Assembly: GCA_963768565.1 (NCBI GenBank)
Contig: CAVYIO010000022.1
Location: forward strand, 124,001 to 188,000
Reading direction: 5' to 3'
Source: JABDKH01 sp963768565
Lineage (GTDB): Bacteria > Bacteroidota > Rhodothermia > Rhodothermales > JABDKH01
Length of the DNA: 64,000 bases
Shown here: positions 57,244 through 64,000 of the stretch, one piece after another
Layout of the letters: the number at the start of each line of letters is the position of its first letter
Numbering within the stretch: the stretch's first letter is position 1
Translations under genes and position numbers: made by a program
Notes under the pieces: model-generated
The model's input: only the letters and a program-made list of their open reading frames with translations
Told to the model about the DNA's origin: nothing
Database searches by the model: none

Positions 57244-58683
57244 TTCGCATCCGCTTGCTTCAGATGGTCTGCAGAGAAGACACAAAAGCCGGCCTGGCCA
57301 TAACCCAGGACGAGCTCGCTCAGCTCGACCACTCGTCCGTGATGACGGACACCTGGTCCCGATCGATCAAGACCGGTCCGTTGTAGCGACCCGTCCGTAG
57401 GTGCGTTCTCGAGCTTCAGAACCCCGCGCGGACAGACCGCAGAGCAAACGCCGCAGCCAACACACGAGGCGCGAATAATATTCTGACCGCGCTGCGCGTA
57501 CCAACGCACGTCGATACCCATTTCACAGTACTTCGAGCAGTTCCCACACGAAATGCACTGACCACCGTTGGTCGTGATTCTGAATCGCGAAAAGTACTTC
57601 TGGAGCAGCCCCAGGATCGCCGCCATCGGGCAGCCGAAACGACACCACACGCGCGAGCCCATCAGCGGATAGAAACCAACTCCGATCACGCCTGAAAAGA
57701 CCGCTCCGATTGCGAACCCGTATCGTCCTCGACAGACTTCCGGATAGCCCGCCGAGAATCGCTCCACCGAACGCCGCATTCAGCCACAGCAACGCGGTCG
57801 AAAGAACGACAAACGCGAGCACGCCGTGCACCATCCATCGCTCGACACGCCACGCGGTCAACGACTTGTTGGAGAGCTGACGAAAGGGGTCACCGAGCGT
57901 CTCCGCCAGACCGCCGCAGCCGCAGACCCACGAGCAGTACCAGCGTTTGCCAAAGAAATATGTCAACACCGGGGTCGCAACAAACGTCAGGATTGCGCCC
58001 CAGATCACCATGAAGGCACCCAGGCGGCCGGACGAGGAGAACAGATCGGAGATGGTCGACGGCCAGAGCAGATCGTAGTCCAGCGGCCAGAAGTAGCTGA
58101 AATACAACTCGGGCTCATTCAGAAGCTGCATCAGCTGCGGGATCAGAAAGGCAAAGCCGAGCTGAAAGAAGACCACGGAAATCGTCCGGACGATCTGATA
58201 CCGCACGTGACGGTATCGCAGTATCGCGCGGACGCCCATCACGATGACCGCGAACGTGTAGAAGAAGCTGTACAGAAACCACTGATCGGCTGTTCTACCC
58301 CGCAAGGCGTTACTGAGGGAGTCAAACATGCGGATAAGGTGCTCCAGAGCCTGCGGGAACCAGTACAGGACGACGTAGAAGCCGGTGAACACAACTCCGA
58401 GAATCCAGCCGAATGCCCCGCGCGCCGTCAATTGCCCGAACGCAATACCGTCATTCTGTATGCCTGCGGGGCGTCGCGCATATCTGCTGAAGAAGATCAG
58501 CGATCCACCGAGCAGCGTTCCGATTGAAAACCAGAACATCATCTTCGGCAAGACAGAACCTGCGCCGAACCCCGCAACGAGAAAAAGCACGGCAGCCAGA
58601 CCGATCAGACTGAGACCGGCGCGGTCCGTAAGGCTAAGGCCGGTCGTCGGTGCGGTCAGCTGAAATGACAGATCAGCGTTCAC
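57237..58683 (-). CDS. NapH/CcoG-like 4Fe-4S membrane protein, frame broken once
   Basis: A polytopic membrane iron-sulfur protein of about 480 residues. Helices start with LSLTDRAGLSLIGLAAVLFLVAGFGAGS; FFGKRWYCSWVCGCGGLAETLGDPFRQLS carries the Cys-rich CxxxCGCGG motif typical of NapH/CcoG. The C-terminal 160 residues carry two 4Fe-4S clusters (CISCGNCSKYC and CVGCGVCSAVCPRG). These two parts are in different frames; dropping one base in the GG at 57740-57741 (plus strand CC) gives LSEVCRGRYGFAIGAVF. It likely passes electrons across the membrane. It overlaps comM by seven bases and lies 62 bases from the FAD oxidoreductase; GTG start. Confidence 0.8.
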
Positions 58684-58689
58684 TTGACT

Positions 58690-58704
58690 TAAACTAATAG
58701 TTTA
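58690..58704. promoter_or_regulatory. 15-base near-palindrome at NapH-like start
   Basis: TAAACTA-A-TAGTTTA, seven-base arms with a one-base centre, ending six bases upstream of the GTG start of the NapH-like gene. The AT-rich dyad looks like a repressor site. A separate stem CAGAAC-5-GTTCTG lies at 58714-58730, close to the stop of the FAD gene, and could be a weak terminator. No regulator gene is present here. Confidence 0.4.
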
Positions 58705-58745
58705 GTTAATTGACAGAACCTACTGTTCTGCAATGTATTAATGTT

Positions 58746-60017
58746 CTATGCCATGGTAGCGGCAGCGGAAGCCAGACGCCATCCCGCGCACTCGGGGTCG
58801 AAGTCGGCCAGCGACAGTTGGGACACAACACGATCGACGGCGGCTCCCTCCAGAAGCCACTTCTCACAGACTTCGTGGCGTAGGCGCACACCGAACGCAT
58901 TGAAGCCCACGACACGCCGCGATTCGCTGTCGAAGTTGATCCGCACCAGTCGGCCGCCCGATCGGTTGTGCCACAGGAGCGTTTCCTGGTTGTCAGGCAG
59001 ATCGCTTCGAATGTCTCCGTACGTCTGGTATTCGAGTGTGAAAAACTTGGCGGAGTTGAAGAACGCTCCCCTCTCGTAACGCGTCGGAGATCCACAAATC
59101 GTTCGCGCAACCGTCTTTCCGTGCTTTCGGGCGGTATACCAGAGCTGTTCGATGGGCCGATGAGCCACCGTCGGATCAGCAAACTGTGCACAGTCCCCGA
59201 TCGCGTACACATCGTCTGCGCTCGTCTGGAATCGATCATTCACGAGGATGCCCCGATCCAGCTCGATCGCCGATTCCTGCAAGAACCCGACGTTCGGTCG
59301 AACACCTGCCGTGAGGCCTACAAACTCACACTCGATTCTCTCGCCGTGATTAGTGACCACACTGTCTGCGTGCCCGGCGCTATCGCCATGGATCTCCACG
59401 AGTTCGGTGGACAGCCGGAGATCAATCTGATGGGCCCGGATCTCCGCATCGACGATCGCGGATTCCTCCGCGGGAAGGAGATAGTCCATGTAGCTTCGCT
59501 CGCGAACGAGGAACGTGACGGGGATGTGTCGGGAGTGCAGCATCTCAGCCATCTCGATGCCAATCAGGCCGCCCCCGACGACCACGGCGCGCGAGATGCC
59601 GAGCGTCTGTCGTTCCATCTCCTCAAGATCCTGCAGGTTGTACAGGCCCTGCACACCCGCCAGATCCTGACCCGGCCAGCCGAATTTGTTCGATTGCGAG
59701 CCCGAGGCAATGATCAGAACATCGTACGAAACGGGCTTCCCCTCACCCATCTCCAGGCGTCTGGCAGCCGTGTCGACCGCGATGACGCGATCTCGAATAA
59801 GATCAATCCGGTTCTTTGACCAGAACCAGTCCTCGTACGGTTTCGTGTCCTGGTAGGTCATGTGCCCCATGTAGATGTACATGAGGGCGGTGCGCGAGTA
59901 GAAATGATCCGACTCGGACGAGATCACCGTGATTCTGTCGTCTGAGTTCTTTCGAATAAAGCGTGCGGCCGTTATTCCGGCGACGCCGTTGCCGATGATG
60001 ACGATGTCCCGCTTCAT
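58746..60017 (-). CDS. FAD-dependent pyridine-nucleotide oxidoreductase
   Basis: A 423-residue flavoprotein of the Pyr_redox_2 group (NADH:rubredoxin / nitrite-reductase-like FAD domain). FAD site VIIGNGVAGITAARFI at residues 4-20; NAD site AVVVGGGLIGIEMAEML near 150; second FAD motif VYAIGDCAQF near 275. No redox-active Cys pair in the FAD loop. I start at 60017 (MKRDIVIIGNG), as upstream codons are atypical. It likely delivers NADH electrons to the adjacent NapH-like ferredoxin-type protein, a reasonable inference from co-location. Confidence 0.88.
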   Translation of the reverse strand: MKRDIVIIGNGVAGITAARFIRKNSDDRITVISSESDHFYSRTALMYIYMGHMTYQDTKPYEDWFWSKNRIDLIRDRVIAVDTAARRLEMGEGKPVSYDVLIIASGSQSNKFGWPGQDLAGVQGLYNLQDLEEMERQTLGISRAVVVGGGLIGIEMAEMLHSRHIPVTFLVRERSYMDYLLPAEESAIVDAEIRAHQIDLRLSTELVEIHGDSAGHADSVVTNHGERIECEFVGLTAGVRPNVGFLQESAIELDRGILVNDRFQTSADDVYAIGDCAQFADPTVAHRPIEQLWYTARKHGKTVARTICGSPTRYERGAFFNSAKFFTLEYQTYGDIRSDLPDNQETLLWHNRSGGRLVRINFDSESRRVVGFNAFGVRLRHEVCEKWLLEGAAVDRVVSQLSLADFDPECAGWRLASAAATMA

Positions 60018-60174
60018 ATCCTGTTGCCTGATCCCCGCCTTGCGTGTCCCGGCTCGCAAGGTCGTTACAGTCGGAGACGATAATCAAGGTAGTCGCCGCC
60101 GATGGTAATTTGAATTGTGCGGAACGACGGCTAGTTTCGAGCCGTCCCGCACCCCACAGGTGAACCCCACCAGC

Positions 60175-61056
60175 ATGATATACGGAGTAACCGGGAACAC
60201 GGACAAGGACGATCTCTGGCAACCTGTTGCCGACCTGGTCCGGTGGTTCAAAGAGCGGAGCATCACGTGTCGCCTGGCGACTCCCGTTGCCGATGGGCTG
60301 GCCGCTCGCCATCTCATTTCGGCTGACGACGCGGACAAGCTCGCAACCGGGGACGTTGCTGAAGCCACCGACATCGTCCTTTCGTTTGGTGGCGACGGTA
60401 CGTTCCTCAATACCGCTCATATCGTCGGCGGCAGGGCACTCCCCATCCTCGGAATCAACATTGGCCGACTGGGATTTCTGGCAGACATCGAGGTCGAGCA
60501 GGTACGCCAGGCCATCGAACAGATTGAGGCCGGGCGGTATACGATCGAGGAGCGGATGGCGCTGGACGTAGCGATTTCGTCCGACGGCACGACAACATCC
60601 GAGTGGGCGCTGAACGAGGTCGTTGTGCAGCGGAGTGGCACGGCCGGACTCATCCTGATCGAAGTGAGCGTGGACGGCGCCCCGCTGAACACCTACTGGG
60701 CGGATGGCCTGATCGTCTCGACGCCCACCGGATCAACTGCATATTCGCTCTCGGCCGGTGGACCAATCATGGAGCCAGGCTGCGGCTCCGTGCTCCTCAC
60801 TCCCATCGCGGCGCACTCTCTGACCATCCGGCCGATTGTACTGCCAGACACCGCGGTACTGACGGTGCAGGTGCGCGTCCCGGAATTGGCGCACGTGGTA
60901 TCGGTTGACGGCCACAGCCTGGTGGTCGATCGTGGGGAGACGAGCCTGACCATTCGACGCGCGGCGCACACCGTACATCTTGTCAAAACCGAGGGCAGCA
61001 GCTACTACGAGACGCTCCGCAACAAGCTGATGTGGGGCGTTCGCAAGGTGGACTGA
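60175..61056 (+). CDS. nadK: NAD kinase
   Basis: Phosphorylates NAD to NADP in the cytoplasm. A 293-residue protein with the NadK signature: DIVLSFGGDGTFLNTAHIVGG (residues about 68-88, GGDGT), LGINIGRLGFLADI near 95, LNEVVVQRSG near 145, and ADGLIVSTPTGSTAYSLSAGGPIMEPG near 175-200, all in canonical order. I start at 60175 (MIYGVTGN), with AGGTGA 12 bases before. It is divergent from the FAD gene, 157 bases away. Confidence 0.95.
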   Translation: MIYGVTGNTDKDDLWQPVADLVRWFKERSITCRLATPVADGLAARHLISADDADKLATGDVAEATDIVLSFGGDGTFLNTAHIVGGRALPILGINIGRLGFLADIEVEQVRQAIEQIEAGRYTIEERMALDVAISSDGTTTSEWALNEVVVQRSGTAGLILIEVSVDGAPLNTYWADGLIVSTPTGSTAYSLSAGGPIMEPGCGSVLLTPIAAHSLTIRPIVLPDTAVLTVQVRVPELAHVVSVDGHSLVVDRGETSLTIRRAAHTVHLVKTEGSSYYETLRNKLMWGVRKVD

Positions 61057-61159
61057 TGGCGGATCCGCTCGCGCGTGAAGAGTTGGCGCGGAGTGACAGG
61101 TGGAAACTGACCCGGTTGACAGGCGTTTTCAGGCGCCAGTATCTTCAAAGATGCCAACT

Positions 61160-61232
<73 letters not shown>

Positions 61233-61396
61233 CAGAGACAGAGATCTGGCGCTTCCCCCACGCATGCGCTCAGGTCACCCTTTGTTCGGCCGGCGGTACT
61301 GATGCCCGCCGACTGACATAATCTTTCGGACGGGTTGGTGAACTTCGCGGGCAGGCCTTTGCCAACACCCCGGCAGCGATAGCAGTCCATCTCCCG

Positions 61397-62432
61397 TCAC
61401 AGCCAACCCAACGCTACGATTTTCGCTCCAATCTCTTGAGCAATCCAGTCGTTGGTGTCGGGAGCTGGGTGAAGGTGGGGTCTGAATTTGACCGTGCGCT
61501 CAGCCGGATCGGTCGCCGCACGCGCCAGCTCGGGCGTAAGATCAAGGACTTCGACATTGTATGAACTTGCGCGTGCGAGCAGGTAGGGCACGTGCTGTAG
61601 GTCGGCGTCGGCACCGACAAGCCCGACAATCAACAACCGCACGTCATTGCGACGAGCCGCCTCCGCAAGTCGAGCAACGAGCAACCCTGCTACCTCTCGC
61701 TCCTGACGATGTACGCGACGGTACGTCGTACGGTGCCAGATCTCTGGAGCGACCCGACTTAGTACCGCCTTGGCCAGGTGAGTATGACCTAACGCTACGA
61801 GCCAGGCTGACTCAGGCAACGGTTCGTCTTTCGAGGGCGGCTCAGTAAGGACAAGTTCGTCCCCTTCGAGGCTGAAGTAGGGCTTCCATCGCTGGCGGAA
61901 CGAGTACGCGCATCTTGTGACGTCATCTGAGACGAACGACAAGACCACGACTGCGGGCCTGAATCGCGCCATCAAGCGCTCTGCTCGAAGAACTGCCTGG
62001 TCGATTCCATAGCCGCCCAATCCGGCGTTCAAGACGCGGCGACCAAGTCGTCGTTCCAGATGTGCCGGCCATGACTCGTGATCGTCTACTTCATCGCCGA
62101 ATGCGGACGAGTCGCCCACTCCAAGAATCGTGCGGATTGGACGGCGCGTACCCGGACTCGTCGGATCCATTCCTGCGGAGCCCTTCAGCATCTATACTTG
62201 CGGTCCACCCGCCCGCCCAGGTATGCGTTGCCCCGGGGCGGGGCGCGTAGCCCAGCACGGAGTCGTATTCAGCGATTCCTTTCCCCGAGATACCCCATGG
62301 CTCGGGCCGCATGTCCCGGACCTCAAAATCCACACCATGCAGGACGCGCAACCCAACCTCGGCGAGAATGACCGAGGCCGCTAGTCCGATACCGACAGAA
62401 ATTACGGCGAATGTTGTTTCACGAAGACTCAT
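61397..62432 (-). CDS. SGNH/GDSL-type esterase, membrane anchored, frame broken once
   Basis: A roughly 345-residue esterase-like protein. N-terminal membrane helix (FAVISVGIGLAASVILAEVGLRVL), then GYAPRPGATHTWAGGWTASIDAEGLRRN in one frame. The rest follows in the next frame: TILGVGDSSAFGDEV (GDSS, nucleophile block), NAGLGGYGIDQ (block II Gly), and a C-terminal HLHPAPDTNDWIAQEIG resembling the catalytic Asp/His block. Dropping one base in the GG at 62167-62168 (CC on the plus strand) gives GLRRNDPTSPGTRRPIRTILGVGD, with no other change. A likely lipid or sugar O-acyl hydrolase. Confidence 0.78.
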
Positions 62433-62519
62433 AAGAAAGGTCTCAAACGATGACCGTCGGACTCGCCATACTAATTCGCGAACTCCGTCTGAAGGTTAGC
62501 TAATTCGTCAACTCCCGGC

Positions 62520-63736
62520 TCACCGCTCCCTCAACAAGAGGGCGTTGCTCACCGGCCTCTCACCCGATGGATCAGACGGGCTGTTGACAATTTCGCCTTC
62601 GACCACCATCGTCGTCGAGCCACCGCCGTCGAAGTTGAGGGCGAGTTCACATCCCCACTCCCGAAAGAGATGGGCCAGTCTGATCAGATCCATTCCGACC
62701 GCAGACGTCGCTTCGGCCGTCCACCACCACCAGATACAACCAGTTCAGGTCTTCATCATACCCGACCGCGGTTCGCGGGTGGAGGTCCGTGACAAAATTC
62801 GCGCGAATCCCCTCTTCCGCGGCAAAGCGAACAGGATCGACAATCATGGAGTCGCCGGATCTGTCGATCAACCTGGGCAACGCACCGAGCACGCCGTCGA
62901 CTGGCGTTTGAAGATTCTTGAGCCGAGCCAACAACAGAAAGTCCCCCGATGTGTCGCGTCCGACAACGTCTGCAATCGAGTCAGGCAAGACCACGACAAC
63001 TTCACCACGAGCAACGTTGAATGCACCGGTAACAGGACCGTTGTACGTGAGCCGAATCGGCTCATTCGGAATCCACGTGTGGTCGATCGTCTGAAACGAC
63101 GAGTATGCCCACGCCGCCGAAACAGATATGCTGTCAGGGTACCGGTCCGTGAATACTCTCGACCTGGCCGTCGCTTTCCGACAGATTGACGTCTTCTATC
63201 TCAATGACACTCTGATCCGGAAGCGTCAGGCTCAGACTATACTCGGGAAGACCGAGAGCAACGTCGTTCGCGTCGTTGAACGCAAAGACCGACCGAGTCA
63301 TCCCCGTTTTGTCGTCGGTCCCGTACCACGGCCCGCGCCAGAGGTGACCGTCGTCAACAAACATCCCGACGGGCGTTCCATCTCGATGCCAGAAGTCCGC
63401 GTTGATCGCCACAAGCGGTTTCTCGCCGCCCGCGCTCAGCCGCTCGAAGATCTCCGAGGTTCTCTCAAAACCAAACAGGCTATCGTTGGATGTCTCGGCA
63501 TCAAGCTTCAGGCCGGGCTGATTGAGATCGGCGACCACGACGTGCAGCCGCTGCTTGTCCGTGTCACTGTACATCTTGATGTAGACGAGCCCGTCAGCGA
63601 TCTCCCTTTTGACAACGTCGTAGGACTCGTCGGGGCCGAGTGCCAGGTCGCCGACCGAACGTGGTAACTCGCACGCGGACGTCAGCGCGACAGCAACCAC
63701 AAGAGCGATTTGGATGGGATGGATCCGATGAGTCAT
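62520..63736 (-). CDS. Phosphodiester glycosidase (NAGPA-like) lipoprotein, frame broken twice
   Basis: A roughly 405-residue exported protein of the NAGPA (phosphodiester N-acetylglucosaminidase-like) family. A signal with lipobox (VAVALTSAC) is followed by VVVADLNQPGLKLDAETS, AINADFWHRDGTPVGMFVDDG and WRGPWYGTDDKTGMT in one frame; RYPDSISVSAAW and IADVVGRDTSGDF in a second; then the family end LNFDGGGSTTMVV and ERPVSNALL. Dropping one base in the GG at 63147-63148 (plus CC) gives ESIHDRYPDS, and one at 62699-62700 gives DVCVGMDLIRLAHLF. Such enzymes cleave sugar-1-phosphodiester bonds in wall or glycan polymers. Confidence 0.75.
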
Positions 63737-64000
63737 GGATACGACCTGCTGTACGGTCGGCTACTTGCCTGAAAGTCGAGCGTTCTGCCGTCTTGAAACC
63801 AGCGCACAGCGGGTAGTTTCCCGTCGCCTGTCACGCCAGTCTCAATCTTGCCAACCCCCGGAACGGTGGTTTCCTCCAGACCTGCCGCATTAGCTTCCAG
63901 CTACGTTTCACACCGGTCTGTCAGTGAAATGGCGTGCATACCGGCTTGCATTGCATAACGCGGCAGGTGTCCTCACCGAATCCTCAAGGATCGTTGTTGC
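63737..64000. other. Terminal region without recognisable gene
   Basis: The last 264 bases contain no open frame of useful length and no RNA structure that I can identify. They may hold the promoter of the phosphodiester glycosidase gene on the minus strand, or part of a gene broken by further frame errors. Confidence 0.4.

Noticed and set aside
57523..58683. Stand-alone 386-residue membrane protein ending in noise
   Set aside because: Its last 60 residues are out of frame; the true end with two 4Fe-4S motifs is reached after removing one base, so it is one gene.

Overview
The window looks like chromosome from a GC-moderate (high-50s % by eye) Gram-negative bacterium of the Bacteroidota/Rhodothermota kind. 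The support is a GldA/GldF/GldG-type ABC module, a CCDC81-like HU plus SPOR protein next to ExbB/ExbD, a separate TonB, many lipoproteins, an outer-membrane TPR/beta-barrel pair, and a tRNA-Phe without an encoded CCA. No phage, insertion sequence, CRISPR array or rRNA was seen.

Layout. 1-5.2 kb: a cut membrane protein, inorganic pyrophosphatase, then (minus) a four-gene ABC/GldG/DUF4340 operon. 5.4-15.6 kb (mostly minus): DUF1835 protein, HtpG, YCF48-like lipoprotein, macrodomain, CHAD, DinB-like, a protein resembling archaeal CTP-dependent riboflavin kinase, TMEM220, a Tex30/KANL3-like hydrolase, a LuxE-like acyl-protein synthetase and a redoxin. 15.7-23.4 kb: a hybrid sensor whose phospho-acceptor His is replaced by Gln, an NSS transporter overlapping a penicillin-acylase gene, and Maf. 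23.4-34 kb: a stress/redox block with an Acg-type nitroreductase, three double-UspA proteins, TonB, a seven-CXXCH cytochrome-TPR lipoprotein, and a FixL-like PAS histidine kinase with a NarL-type regulator. 34-47.4 kb: a large GAF protein, SixA, an MBL hydrolase, a Pycsar-TM-like protein, an SdiA-regulated-like protein, a phosphoesterase/barrel fusion, FolB, a P460-like cytochrome, a PfkB kinase and envelope-stress-like small proteins. 47.7-55.7 kb (plus): TPR protein, barrel, two HU-like proteins (one with SPOR), ExbB, ExbD. 55.7-64 kb: YifB/ComM, NapH-like ferredoxin, FAD oxidoreductase, NAD kinase, tRNA-Phe, an SGNH hydrolase and a NAGPA-type phosphodiester glycosidase.

A striking property is that at least eight otherwise complete genes are broken by single-base frameshifts. 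Almost all look like one extra base in a GG/CC/TTT run. Removing that base restores conserved family motifs each time. The simplest reading is sequence overcalls, so I annotate these as single genes spanning the break.

The most interesting biology is the 23.4-34 kb block. Its gene set and two-component architecture (HisKA_3 kinase with a haem-type PAS, NarL-type regulator, Acg nitroreductase, UspA cluster) recall the mycobacterial DosR hypoxia/redox regulon, but here it carries a multihaem cytochrome and sits in a different phylum.
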